From NCBI GenBank assembly GCA_902798615.1, contig CADBXL010000005.1, positions 1 to 64,000 of the forward strand: DNA of 64,000 nt, written 5' to 3'. A program made the translations under genes and the position numbers. Positions 1 through 8,293 of this stretch are shown here, piece by piece (positions within the stretch are counted from its first letter, which is position 1; each line of letters opens with the position of its first letter). The notes under the pieces were generated by a model that was not told where the DNA came from, searched no databases, and saw only the letters and a list, made by a program, of their open reading frames with translations. This stretch comes from an uncultured Bacteroidales bacterium. GTDB lineage: Bacteria > Bacteroidota > Bacteroidia > Bacteroidales > Bacteroidaceae.

Positions 1-54
1 ATAGCAGCAAACAATAATAGAGTCTCGCTCAGCAGGCAAGCAAAATCATGGCCA

Positions 55-209
55 GTAACAGGTAACGGGTAACAATAAGGATTTTAGTGCATGACCAAAA
101 ATTTTACAGAAATCTTTTAAGGAGTTTATATACCTTATTATATAAAGAAATAATAAATATAGGCATCTGATTACACTATTTTTCTTATTGTTACCTGTTA
201 TTTGTTACC
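55..209. repeat. Inverted GTAAC array around an AT-rich core
   Basis: Three GTAAC units (55-75, followed by AATAAGGAT) face an inverted set, GTTACC..GTTATTTGTTACC, at 182-209. The core between them contains an imperfect AT palindrome (about 126-144). A 23-nt stretch of the left arm (62-84) recurs exactly at 25824-25846. No ORF of credible quality overlaps it. It is not a CRISPR array: units are only 5-8 nt and there are no spacers. Confidence 0.7.
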
Positions 210-284
210 AACCCGTTTTCTGGGGTTATATAAAAGTTTTTAATTCGTCGAACTCACGTAAAACAGAACGCGAGACTATTGAAC

Positions 285-318
285 AAAAAAGGCCGCGAGG
301 AAATTCTCGCGACCTTCT
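285..318 (-). terminator. Intrinsic terminator of the PFOR gene
   Basis: On the minus strand an 11-bp GC-rich stem (305-316 pairing with 289-299) is followed by a run of U (the A run at 285-290). It lies 32 nt past the stop codon of the pyruvate:ferredoxin oxidoreductase gene. Confidence 0.85.
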
Positions 319-349
319 TTATTTATGCTATTTGTTCAAGATGAAGCTA

Positions 350-3300
350 TTAGAGCTCCTCTGACCAATCCATCTTTGTCTGGCGAACGTATGACTGATA
401 ACGACGCTGTGCCATCTTCTGTGCCTCTGCGAAGAGCTCGTCAGCCTCAGCTGGGAATGCCTTCTTAACAGAGAGGTAACGTACCTCACCCATGAGGAAG
501 TCCTGGAACTTATCCCACTGTGGCTCCTTAGAATCGAGAGAGAATGGGTTCTGTCCCTTCTCAGCCAACTCTGGGTTGAAGCGCCAGAGGTGCCAGTAAC
601 CGCACTCAACGGCGCGAGCCTCCTCAGCCTGTGAGCGACCCATACCACCCTTGATCTTAAGACCGTGGTTGATACATGGAGCGTAAGCGATGACGAGTGA
701 TGGTCCGTGGTAAGCCTCAGCCTCGCGGAATGCCTTGAGGCACTGAGCGTTGTCAGCACCCATAGCAACCTGAGCAACATATACGTAACCGTAGGTTGTA
801 GCGATCATGCCGAGGTCCTTCTTCTTGATGCGCTTACCCTGTGCAGCGAACTGAGCGATAGCACCGAGTGGAGTAGCCTTAGAAGCCTGACCACCTGTGT
901 TAGAGTAAACCTCTGTATCGATAACGAAGATGTTGAGGTCCTCACCAGATGCGAGTACGTGGTCGAGACCGCCGTAACCGATATCGTAAGAAGCACCGTC
1001 ACCACCGATGATCCACTGTGAACGCTTGATGAGGTAGTGGTCAAGAGTCTTGAGCTCCTTGCAAACGTCGCAACCTGCAGCAGCACCCTCAGCGATCATT
1101 GGCTTGAGGATAGCAGCAAGACGCTTTGTCTCGTCAGCGTCCTCGCGCTTCTCGATCCACTCTGCAGCAGCAGCCTTGAACTCAGCTGGAGTCTTGTCAG
1201 AGTCGATGAGCTCCTGGAAGAGCTTAGCAACGCGCTCCTTCATCTTCTTGTTACCGATTACCATACCGAGACCGAACTCACAGAAGTCCTCGAAGAGTGA
1301 GTTGTCGAATGCAGGACCCTGACCCTTCTCGTTGGTTGTGTAAGGAGTAGATGGGATAGAAGCAGAGTAGATTGAAGAACAACCAGTTGCGTTAGCGATG
1401 ATCTCACGGTCACCGAAGAGCTGAGAGATGAGCTTAACGTATGGTGTCTCACCGCAACCAGAACATGCACCTGAGAACTCGAAGAGTGGGGTAGCGAACT
1501 GAGAGTTCTTTGGATTAGCCTTGATGTCGATAAGATCCTGCTTTGTGTGAACCTTCTTTACGAGGTAATCCCAATCCTTAGCGAGCTTCTGCATATCCTC
1601 TGCGTCTGGGTTGTAAGCAACCATCTTGAGAGCCTTCTCGTTCTCACCTGTCTCCTTGTTCTTCTTGCCAGGGCAAACGTCAGCACAGTTGCCGCAACCG
1701 AGACAGTCGAGTGGAGATGGAGCGATAACGAAGTTCATGCCCTTGAATGCTGCTGGAGCCTTGATCTCCTGTGTAGGAGTGTCAATGCCTGCAAGCTCGT
1801 TAGCGTCGAGAACGAATGGACGGATTGCAGCGTGAGGACATACGAATGAACACTTGTTACACTGGATACAGTTCTCAGCATTCCATACAGGTACGAATGC
1901 CTCTACACCGCGCTTCTCATAAGCAGCAGTACCGTTCTGCCATGTACCGTCAACTGTGTTGTGCTTAACGAAGTCAGAAACCTTGAGGAGGTCACCTGCC
2001 TGAGCGTTGATAGGACGAACGAGCTCCTTAACGAATGCTGGTGCATCGTCTTCCTTAACTGCGTCGTCAGGGAGGTTAGCCCATGCTGGATCAACAGTGA
2101 GCTGCTTGTACTCACCACCGCGATCAACAGCAGCGTAGTTCTTATCAACAACGTCCTGACCCTTCTTGCCGTAAGACTTAACGATGAACTTCTTCATCTG
2201 CTCAACAGCGAGGTCAACAGGGATAACCTCTGTGATGCGGAAGAATGCAGACTGGAGGATAGTGTTGGTACGGTTACCAAGACCGATCTCCTGTGCAATC
2301 TTTGTAGCGTTGATGTAGTAAACCTTGATGTTCTTCTCTGCGAATACGCGCTTTACCTTGTTAGGGATGAAGTTTACGAGTTCCTCGCCTTCGAAGATAG
2401 TGTTGAGAAGGAATGAACCGTTCTCACGGATACCACGTGTTACGTCGTACATGTGCAGGTAAGCCTGAACGTGACAAGCAACGAAGTTAGGTGTGGTGAT
2501 CTGATATGTAGAGCGGATTGGCTCGTCACCGAAACGGAGGTGTGAACATGTGAAACCGCCTGACTTCTTAGAGTCGTAAGAGAAGTAAGCCTGACAATGC
2601 TTGTCAGTGTTGTCACCGATGATCTTTACTGAGTTCTTGTTAGCACCTACAGTACCGTCAGCACCGAGACCGAAGAACTTACACTCCTGGATTGACTTGC
2701 CACCGAGAGCCATCTCCTCTACAACTGGGAGAGAGAGGTTTGTAACGTCGTCAACGATACCAACTGTGAAGTGGTTCTTTGGCTGTGGAAGCTCGAGGTT
2801 GTTGAATACAGAGATGATCTTGGCTGGAGTTACCTCAGCAGAACCGAGACCGTAACGACCACCAACGATCAATGGACGGTTCTCTACATCGTAGAATGCA
2901 GACTTAACGTCGAGGTAAAGTGGCTCGCCCTCTGCACCTGGCTCCTTAGTACGATCGAGAACAGCAATCTTCTTAACTGACTTAGGAACAGCAGCGAGGA
3001 GGTACTTAACAGAGAATGGACGATAGAGGTGTACGTTAACCATACCAACCTTCTTGCCCTGAGAGATGAGGTAGTCGATAGCCTCCTTAGCAGCCTCACA
3101 AGCAGAACCCATGAGGATGATGATGTTCTCAGCGTCCTTAGCACCATAGTAGTTGAAGCAGTGGTAGTCACGACCAGTGATCTCGGTCATCTTCTGACAG
3201 TACTTCTCAACTACGTCTGGAATATTCTCATAATATGTGTTGCTTGCCTCACGGTGTGTGAAGAACTCGTTAGGGTTCTCAGCAGTACCACGAGTTACAG

Positions 3301-3943
3301 GACGCTCTGGAGTGAGGGCACGATTACGGAACTCCTCAACATACTCCATTGGAGTGATAGCCTTGATGTCCTCCATGTCCATAACCTCAATCTTATGATA
3401 CTCGTGAGATGTACGGAAACCATCAAAGAAGTTGATGAATGGAACCTTTGTCTCAAGAGTAGCGAGGTGAGGAACGGCTGTAAGATCCATAACCTCCTGA
3501 ACAGAGCTTGATGCAAACATTGCGAAGCCAGTCTGACGGCAAGCCATTACGTCCTGGTGGTCACCGAAGATACAGAGTGAGTGTGAAGCCAGTGTACGAG
3601 CAGAAACGTCGAATACACATGGGAGGAGCTCACCTGCGATTTTGTACATGTTAGGAATCATAAGGAGAAGACCCTGAGAAGCAGTGTAGGTAGTGGTGAG
3701 AGCACCAGCCTGCAAAGAACCGTGAACTGCACCAGCAGCACCGCCCTCTGACTGCATTTCCTGTACGAGAACTTCCTGTCCCCACATGTTCTTACGGCCA
3801 CGAGCTGACCAGTCGTCAGTGTGCTCAGCCATAGGAGAAGATGGGGTAATTGGGTAGATAGCAGCTACCTCAGTAAACATATAGCTTACGTGAGCAGCAG
3901 CCTCATTACCATCACAAGTGATAAACTTTTTTTCTTTAGCCAT
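350..3943 (-). CDS. nifJ: Pyruvate:ferredoxin (flavodoxin) oxidoreductase
   Basis: Cytosolic enzyme that decarboxylates pyruvate to acetyl-CoA and CO2 and passes electrons to ferredoxin or flavodoxin; it is the central pyruvate-cleaving step of anaerobic fermentation. At 1197 residues it is the fused single-chain form. In order it shows the N-terminal pyrimidine-binding half (TCDGNEAAAHVSY, YPITPSSPMAE), two 4Fe-4S clusters (CIQCNKCSFVCP near 690 and CLGCGNCADVCP near 750), and the TPP site GDGASYDIGYGG near 980. A third set of cysteines (CSGCGETPY) matches the cluster nearest TPP. It is monocistronic, with its own terminator and a 7-nt periodic leader. Codon use is strongly biased, as expected for a highly expressed gene. 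Confidence 0.97.
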   Translation of the reverse strand: MAKEKKFITCDGNEAAAHVSYMFTEVAAIYPITPSSPMAEHTDDWSARGRKNMWGQEVLVQEMQSEGGAAGAVHGSLQAGALTTTYTASQGLLLMIPNMYKIAGELLPCVFDVSARTLASHSLCIFGDHQDVMACRQTGFAMFASSSVQEVMDLTAVPHLATLETKVPFINFFDGFRTSHEYHKIEVMDMEDIKAITPMEYVEEFRNRALTPERPVTRGTAENPNEFFTHREASNTYYENIPDVVEKYCQKMTEITGRDYHCFNYYGAKDAENIIILMGSACEAAKEAIDYLISQGKKVGMVNVHLYRPFSVKYLLAAVPKSVKKIAVLDRTKEPGAEGEPLYLDVKSAFYDVENRPLIVGGRYGLGSAEVTPAKIISVFNNLELPQPKNHFTVGIVDDVTNLSLPVVEEMALGGKSIQECKFFGLGADGTVGANKNSVKIIGDNTDKHCQAYFSYDSKKSGGFTCSHLRFGDEPIRSTYQITTPNFVACHVQAYLHMYDVTRGIRENGSFLLNTIFEGEELVNFIPNKVKRVFAEKNIKVYYINATKIAQEIGLGNRTNTILQSAFFRITEVIPVDLAVEQMKKFIVKSYGKKGQDVVDKNYAAVDRGGEYKQLTVDPAWANLPDDAVKEDDAPAFVKELVRPINAQAGDLLKVSDFVKHNTVDGTWQNGTAAYEKRGVEAFVPVWNAENCIQCNKCSFVCPHAAIRPFVLDANELAGIDTPTQEIKAPAAFKGMNFVIAPSPLDCLGCGNCADVCPGKKNKETGENEKALKMVAYNPDAEDMQKLAKDWDYLVKKVHTKQDLIDIKANPKNSQFATPLFEFSGACSGCGETPYVKLISQLFGDREIIANATGCSSIYSASIPSTPYTTNEKGQGPAFDNSLFEDFCEFGLGMVIGNKKMKERVAKLFQELIDSDKTPAEFKAAAAEWIEKREDADETKRLAAILKPMIAEGAAAGCDVCKELKTLDHYLIKRSQWIIGGDGASYDIGYGGLDHVLASGEDLNIFVIDTEVYSNTGGQASKATPLGAIAQFAAQGKRIKKKDLGMIATTYGYVYVAQVAMGADNAQCLKAFREAEAYHGPSLVIAYAPCINHGLKIKGGMGRSQAEEARAVECGYWHLWRFNPELAEKGQNPFSLDSKEPQWDKFQDFLMGEVRYLSVKKAFPAEADELFAEAQKMAQRRYQSYVRQTKMDWSEEL

Positions 3944-3987
3944 TTTTGTTATAAGATAAATATTTTAACTGTAAAATGTTTCTGTTT

Positions 3988-4045
3988 CTTTTTTTGTCAA
4001 ATTTGCCCAAAGCCAAAAGCATAATGTCAAAAGTCAAAAGCCTTA
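3988..4045. repeat. 7-nt periodic linker (GTCAAAA type)
   Basis: The stretch reads in consecutive heptads (gcccaaa, gccaaaa, gcataat, gtcaaaa, gtcaaaa, gccttag) between the PFOR start and the next gene. The same AGTCAAA heptads recur near 42150 and 54345. Confidence 0.6.
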
Positions 4046-4066
4046 GCATTGGTCTTTACTTTAGTT

Positions 4067-5254
4067 CTAATATAGGAATCCGAGCAGCCACAGAGGTATG
4101 AGGTTGTCCTTGCCGACCTCGGTATTGTAGCGTATGTATGTTATGTCGGTGTTGTATCTAGCCTTGCGGTCAGCATCGGCATTGCATACGCGGAATCTCT
4201 TGTTTCCATCTATTATATAGTAGGTGTCGCGCGGACTTTGGTTAACCTTGTGGTCTTTCCACATGGTGTTGACGAAGAATGTCTCCATTTTTGTCTGCAA
4301 ATCCACGTTGATAGGGTAGATGGCAGAGAGCAGGTTGGAGTTGTGGAGCATCACCTTTGTAGGTTTCTTAGGGAATTCCTGACCGACAGGGTAGATGATG
4401 TTTATGAGACGTGCATCTGCGAGATATTTGATGTAGTTCATTACAGTTGCACGTGAAGTCTCAACCTCGTGAGCCAACTGGCTGATGTTTGGAGCCTTAG
4501 GTCCGTCAACGGCAAGAAGGTAGAAGAGTTTCTTGATCTTCGGGAGATACTTGAGTTCTATCTGCTTGATAAGCAGGATATCCACCTCAGTTGTCATATT
4601 CATGCTCTTGAGCAGGTTCTCCTGATAGTCGGAATGCTCACGGTATAGAGGATAGAAACCATGTTCGATGTATTTGTTGAAATATTGTGAAGGACTAACT
4701 TTCGGCAGTATGTCTTTTACAATGTGCTCATGGTTACGGAGTATCTGATCAAGAGTATATGATTTGAAGTTGTTTCCCGTTTCAATGTTGAGATATTCAC
4801 GAAAAGAGAATCCTCGCAGGTTATAGCTCTTCACTATGCCGTTAAGCTCGGGGTTCTCGTCCTTTAGTCGCATCACGCTTGAGCCTGCAAATACAATCTG
4901 AAGCTCAGGGTAGAGGTCGTAGCAACGTCTCAGTTCTGTGCTCCAGTCGCTCTGCTTGTACACTTGGTCGATGAGAAGCACACGTCCGCCCCGACGATAG
5001 AAATCACCGGCGAAATCGGCAATTCCCCGTCCCTGGAAGTAGAAGTTGTTCATGTTGATATACAGGCAACGTCTGTCGTATGGACCGTAGTTCTCTTTTG
5101 CGTACTGTAACAGGAATGTTGTTTTTCCAACACCGCGCGTGCCCTTTATTCCAATCAAGCGATCCGTCCAATCTATTTCGTCCATAAGACTACGACGAAG
5201 ATTAGTGTTGGTATGCTCGACCATGTATGAATGTGTTCTGAAAAATACCTCCAT
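4067..5254 (-). CDS. AAA family ATPase (DUF4143-type)
   Basis: Stand-alone P-loop ATPase of the AAA_14/DUF4143 group, common in gut Bacteroidota and of unknown cellular role. Walker A is GTRGVGKTTF (residues 38-47) and Walker B is RVLLIDQ (91-97). The residue after the Walker B aspartate is Gln rather than the usual Glu. The sensor-like IVFAGSS follows, and a winged-helix-like region (LAHEVETSRATVMNYIKYL) sits in the C-terminal half, as in archaeal-type ATPases that carry a DNA-binding domain. No toxin, nuclease or partner gene is adjacent. A promoter matching the Bacteroidota consensus lies at 5303-5333. Confidence 0.85.
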   Translation of the reverse strand: MEVFFRTHSYMVEHTNTNLRRSLMDEIDWTDRLIGIKGTRGVGKTTFLLQYAKENYGPYDRRCLYINMNNFYFQGRGIADFAGDFYRRGGRVLLIDQVYKQSDWSTELRRCYDLYPELQIVFAGSSVMRLKDENPELNGIVKSYNLRGFSFREYLNIETGNNFKSYTLDQILRNHEHIVKDILPKVSPSQYFNKYIEHGFYPLYREHSDYQENLLKSMNMTTEVDILLIKQIELKYLPKIKKLFYLLAVDGPKAPNISQLAHEVETSRATVMNYIKYLADARLINIIYPVGQEFPKKPTKVMLHNSNLLSAIYPINVDLQTKMETFFVNTMWKDHKVNQSPRDTYYIIDGNKRFRVCNADADRKARYNTDITYIRYNTEVGKDNLIPLWLLGFLY

Positions 5255-5302
5255 TCGCGATGTCTTTTCGTGATTTAAGTGCTACTTCTATTTTTAACCA
5301 TG

Positions 5303-5333
5303 CAAAAGTACTCATATTTTTGTAAATTGCAAA
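5303..5333 (-). promoter_or_regulatory. Promoter of the AAA ATPase gene
   Basis: The minus strand has TACTTTTG (5310-5303) as the -7 box and TTTG (5333-5330) as the -33 box, 19 nt apart. Confidence 0.75.
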
Positions 5334-5383
5334 GTCAAGGTGACAAAAAGTGTGTCTTTTTTACATTTTTTAGCAGTTAATGG

Positions 5384-5414
5384 TTGAAATATACGATATT
5401 TTTCCGTATCTTTG
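5384..5414 (+). promoter_or_regulatory. Promoter of the ATP-grasp-like gene
   Basis: TTG (5384-5386), 20 nt, TATCTTTG (5407-5414). Transcription should start near 5420. This rules out the upstream TTG codon at 5412 as a start and supports the ATG at 5439. Confidence 0.85.
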
Positions 5415-5438
5415 CGGAGAATAACGATATCAATAAAA

Positions 5439-6539
5439 ATGACAATAAGAATTTTCAATCCAGAACACGATATTGCCCTTGCGTCGAATATGGAACGTTT
5501 TACGGCACCTCATGCTGGGAGGCAGTTGCGTAGTGATCTGTGCTATTTGCCAGCTCTATGGTCAAACGACGGCGATGTCGTGATTGTTGACGACATAGAT
5601 TTTGCTGAGTCAGCCTACCGAAAATTGAAGGCAGAGAGGAAGCCCGTTGTGGAATTCTGTACGATGGAACAGATTGCCCATGTGCTTAGTTCCTGTGTTC
5701 CTTCGGCTATTGATCCGTGGGGATGGGATCTTGCTATACGCTTTCAGCTGCTCTCTGCGGGTGTGCCTGAATATTGTCTTCCAAGCAAGGAGGCTGTGCA
5801 GGAAATAAGATGTCTTTCCAATAGGCAGTGTACAACTTCGATACTTGAAAAGGTTCGCTCCGGTCTTGAAAGTGATACTTGTGGTGAAAGCATTTATCTT
5901 ACTGATTATCATTTTTTTCTTGAACATCTACAAAATGGAGAGAACGTGGTGGTCAAGGCTCCTTGGAGTTCTAGCGGAAGAGGGGTGCGCTATTTCATGA
6001 GAGATGAGCGTACGGAGAATAGTCTTAACTGGGCAAACAATGTAATACGTCTTCAGGGAGGTATTATGGTTGAGCCATTATATAATAAGGTTAAGGACTT
6101 TGGCATGGAGTTTCGTCGTAGTGCTGACGGACGTGTGCACTATCTTGGTCTGTCGCTTTTCCAGACGCAGAACGGAGCTTATACAGGCAATCTTCTTGCA
6201 ACGGAAGCTGTAAAGCGTGATATTATGAGTAAATACGTGTCGCTCGGGCTTCTTGACGAGATAACCGCACGCCTTGAAAACGAGCTCAGCGATATGTTCT
6301 CCATGCTGCCTCGTGAATCCGCAATATCAGATGTTCGTTTGGGTGTTGATATGATGATTGTGGCAAAGGAAAATGCAGAAGGATTCCTTCTTCATCCGTG
6401 TGTTGAGATAAACCTTCGTAGGACGATGGGACATGTTGCGCTATCACTCAGTCCTCTTGATGATATCAAAGAGGGAAGTATGGCAATAGTTTATGATACA
6501 AAGCGTTATCACCTTAGATTAAAGTATAACTATATGTGA
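5439..6539 (+). CDS. ATP-grasp-like protein of unknown function
   Basis: A 366-residue soluble protein that I do not recognise by name. The reading frame opens earlier, but the promoter at 5384-5414 places the start at ATG 5439 (MTIRIFNPEHDIALASN). The middle has VVVKAPWSSSGRGV (Lys plus flexible Gly/Ser loop) and the end has PCVEINLRRTMGH. The K, G-loop and E-x-N arrangement is what ATP-grasp ligases use to bind ATP and Mg2+. It may therefore ligate a carboxylate to an amine or thiol, but no substrate is evident and no pathway genes adjoin. It converges on greA through a shared terminator. Confidence 0.65.
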   Translation: MTIRIFNPEHDIALASNMERFTAPHAGRQLRSDLCYLPALWSNDGDVVIVDDIDFAESAYRKLKAERKPVVEFCTMEQIAHVLSSCVPSAIDPWGWDLAIRFQLLSAGVPEYCLPSKEAVQEIRCLSNRQCTTSILEKVRSGLESDTCGESIYLTDYHFFLEHLQNGENVVVKAPWSSSGRGVRYFMRDERTENSLNWANNVIRLQGGIMVEPLYNKVKDFGMEFRRSADGRVHYLGLSLFQTQNGAYTGNLLATEAVKRDIMSKYVSLGLLDEITARLENELSDMFSMLPRESAISDVRLGVDMMIVAKENAEGFLLHPCVEINLRRTMGHVALSLSPLDDIKEGSMAIVYDTKRYHLRLKYNYM

Positions 6540-6547
6540 TGATTAAA

Positions 6548-6588
6548 AACAAGAAGGCTCGCGATTGCGAGCCTTCTTGTTTTTTTTA
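6548..6588. terminator. Bidirectional intrinsic terminator
   Basis: A perfect 15-bp stem (6548-6562 with 6567-6581) has a 4-nt loop and T runs on both sides. It lies between the convergent ATP-grasp-like gene and greA. Confidence 0.95.
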
Positions 6589-6609
6589 TAAGTGGATTCA
6601 ACAAATAAC

Positions 6610-7074
6610 CTATAATGTGATATTGTCGATTCTCAGTTTCAGAATTCCGGAAGGAACATGTGCTTCAACGGTATCACCAATCTTCTTGCCTAATAAAGCT
6701 TCGGCGATAGGTGACTTTATTGAAATCTTCCCTTCTTTCAGATTAGCCTCGTGAGGATTCACGATGGTGTATGTCATCTTGGCGTTATTGCCGAGATTGG
6801 TCATCTCAACCTTGCGGAGAAGCCCTACGGTATCATTTCCGAGAACAGAGGCGTCGATAACCCTTGCGTTCTCAAGAATCTTCTGTTTGTAGCTTATTCT
6901 GCTTAGCAGTTTGCCTTGCTCACGCTTGGCTGCGTGATACTCGAAATTCTCGCTGAGATCACCTTTGTCGCGTGCCTCTGCAATAGCATCTTTGACTCTT
7001 GGCAACTCAACATTTATCATTTCCTGTAATTCGGCTACAAGTTTGTCGTAGCCTTCCTGAGACATATATTCCAT
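6610..7074 (-). CDS. greA: Transcription elongation factor GreA
   Basis: Cleaves backtracked RNA in stalled RNA polymerase by entering the secondary channel. The 154-residue length is normal for the family. The N-terminal coiled coil carries the conserved tip with its two acidic residues (GDLSENFEYHAAK, about 38-50), and the C-terminal FKBP-like domain ends with ISIKSPIAEALLGKKIGDTVE. The start ATG is followed closely upstream by 7-nt periodic sequence (7080-7112). It may be transcribed with tcdA, which lies 55 bp upstream on the same strand. Confidence 0.96.
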   Translation of the reverse strand: MEYMSQEGYDKLVAELQEMINVELPRVKDAIAEARDKGDLSENFEYHAAKREQGKLLSRISYKQKILENARVIDASVLGNDTVGLLRKVEMTNLGNNAKMTYTIVNPHEANLKEGKISIKSPIAEALLGKKIGDTVEAHVPSGILKLRIDNITL

Positions 7075-7079
7075 CTTGT

Positions 7080-7112
7080 TATTTACAATTTACCATTTAC
7101 AATGTACAATTT
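7080..7112. repeat. 7-nt periodic linker upstream of greA
   Basis: Heptads of the type acaattt, accattt, acaatgt, acaattt fill the junction between tcdA and greA. Confidence 0.55.
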
Positions 7113-7129
7113 CTGTAAATCACCAACAT

Positions 7130-7999
7130 CTAACACTCAACACCTATAATCTTATTGATAACCATACCGGCAATTGACATTCCAAAGATAGAGGTGATAT
7201 GGCAGAGAGAGCCGTTGATCTGAGCTTTTGACGAACACCATTCGTGCTCTACGAGACGCTGGTCTCCTGGGGCATCATATACGGCAGTGTCCGTGCCTCG
7301 TTCACCACTAAGCAACTTCGCCTTTGGGCATAGGCAGCCTCCTGTGCCACACGCGTGGTTCTCGCCCTTGTTCTCCATCGGTTTCTCTTCGCTATATACG
7401 CATTGGAACTTCCTTGCCGGAGCAACTTTGTTATGCTTGAACTTCTTTCTGATAGCTCGAGCCAATGGGTCGCCCTTCACTTTCCAGAACTCTGCTTTTC
7501 TGACCATAAAAGGGTCGGTGCGAAGAGCGGCTCCCATAGAGGATATGAATGTGATGTGCTCAGGCAGGCTTGTTGCACGGAGTATGAGGTCCGCCTTTTC
7601 GGCAAGCGAGTCGATAGCATCGATTATGAAGTCATGGTCTTCCATGTGGAAAGACTCTGCGGTGGTTTTATCGTATATCTTCTGCAAAGCCTCAATCTCA
7701 GCATCGGGATTTATTTCCAGAAGGCGAGTACGCAACGCCTCAACCTTAACCTGGCCGATAGTCTTTGTCGTAGCCATGAGCTGACGGTTGCAGTTGGTAA
7801 CGCATACGCGATCAGAATCCACAATGGTGATATGGCGTATGCCACTACGTACCAGAGCCTCTGCGCACCATGAGCCTACACCTCCTAAGCCAAAGATAAG
7901 AACCTTGGTGTTCTGTATGCGTGATAGGTTCTCGTTACCCAATAGTAATTCGGTACGGCGCTGTATACCACGCTCCATTCTTGAAATATTTTCCGACAT
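7130..7999 (-). CDS. tcdA: tRNA threonylcarbamoyladenosine dehydratase
   Basis: ATP-dependent E1-like (ThiF/MoeB fold) enzyme that cyclises t6A37 of tRNA to ct6A. Seen: Rossmann loop GLGGVG (37-42), the arginine-rich ERGIQRRTELLLG start, DSDRVCVTNCNRQ (E1 adenylation motif), DAIDSLAEK, and the family-typical RTDPFMVRKAEFWKVKGDPLARAIRK. The length of 289 is slightly above the E. coli protein because of a Cys-containing insert (ENHACGTGGCLCPKAK) near 217-232. That insert looks like an extra metal- or sulfur-binding loop but is unproven. The promoter is at 8055-8086. Confidence 0.93.
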   Translation of the reverse strand: MSENISRMERGIQRRTELLLGNENLSRIQNTKVLIFGLGGVGSWCAEALVRSGIRHITIVDSDRVCVTNCNRQLMATTKTIGQVKVEALRTRLLEINPDAEIEALQKIYDKTTAESFHMEDHDFIIDAIDSLAEKADLILRATSLPEHITFISSMGAALRTDPFMVRKAEFWKVKGDPLARAIRKKFKHNKVAPARKFQCVYSEEKPMENKGENHACGTGGCLCPKAKLLSGERGTDTAVYDAPGDQRLVEHEWCSSKAQINGSLCHITSIFGMSIAGMVINKIIGVEC

Positions 8000-8054
8000 A
8001 TATCTTGTTCTTTGCTTTTTCTGTTATACGAGTGACAAAGTAAAAATCTTCGCG

Positions 8055-8086
8055 CAAAGGTACATATTTTCTCGCATAAAACCAAA
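8055..8086 (-). promoter_or_regulatory. Promoter of tcdA
   Basis: Minus-strand TACCTTTG (8062-8055) with TTTG (8086-8083) 20 nt upstream. Confidence 0.85.
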
Positions 8087-8178
8087 TATTTTTTATAGTT
8101 CTATATGTCTGATGTTGCATGTAAGTGTTGGTAAATCAAAAAAACACGATGATTTTTCGTTTATTTCATTTTTTTTTG

Positions 8179-8186
8179 TACTTTTG
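8179..8186 (+). promoter_or_regulatory. -7 box upstream of the CotH gene
   Basis: TACTTTTG matches TAnnTTTG. No clear TTG is seen at the usual -33 distance, so it is weaker than other promoters in the window. Confidence 0.6.
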
Positions 8187-8293
8187 CACTTGAAAAGTAA
8201 AAAAATTAGGAATTTAAAACAATATTATTCTATTACATTGTGTATTTCACATTTCGGTGTGAACTGCTTACCTGTAACAAAAAAAATGATTTT

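Noticed and set aside
55-209. Intact insertion sequence
   Set aside because: No transposase frame and no clear target-site duplication; only the inverted short-motif plan is seen.
707-1322. Open frames on the plus strand inside the PFOR gene
   Set aside because: They are shadows of a strongly codon-biased gene; their products are Leu/Ser/Val-rich and match no family.
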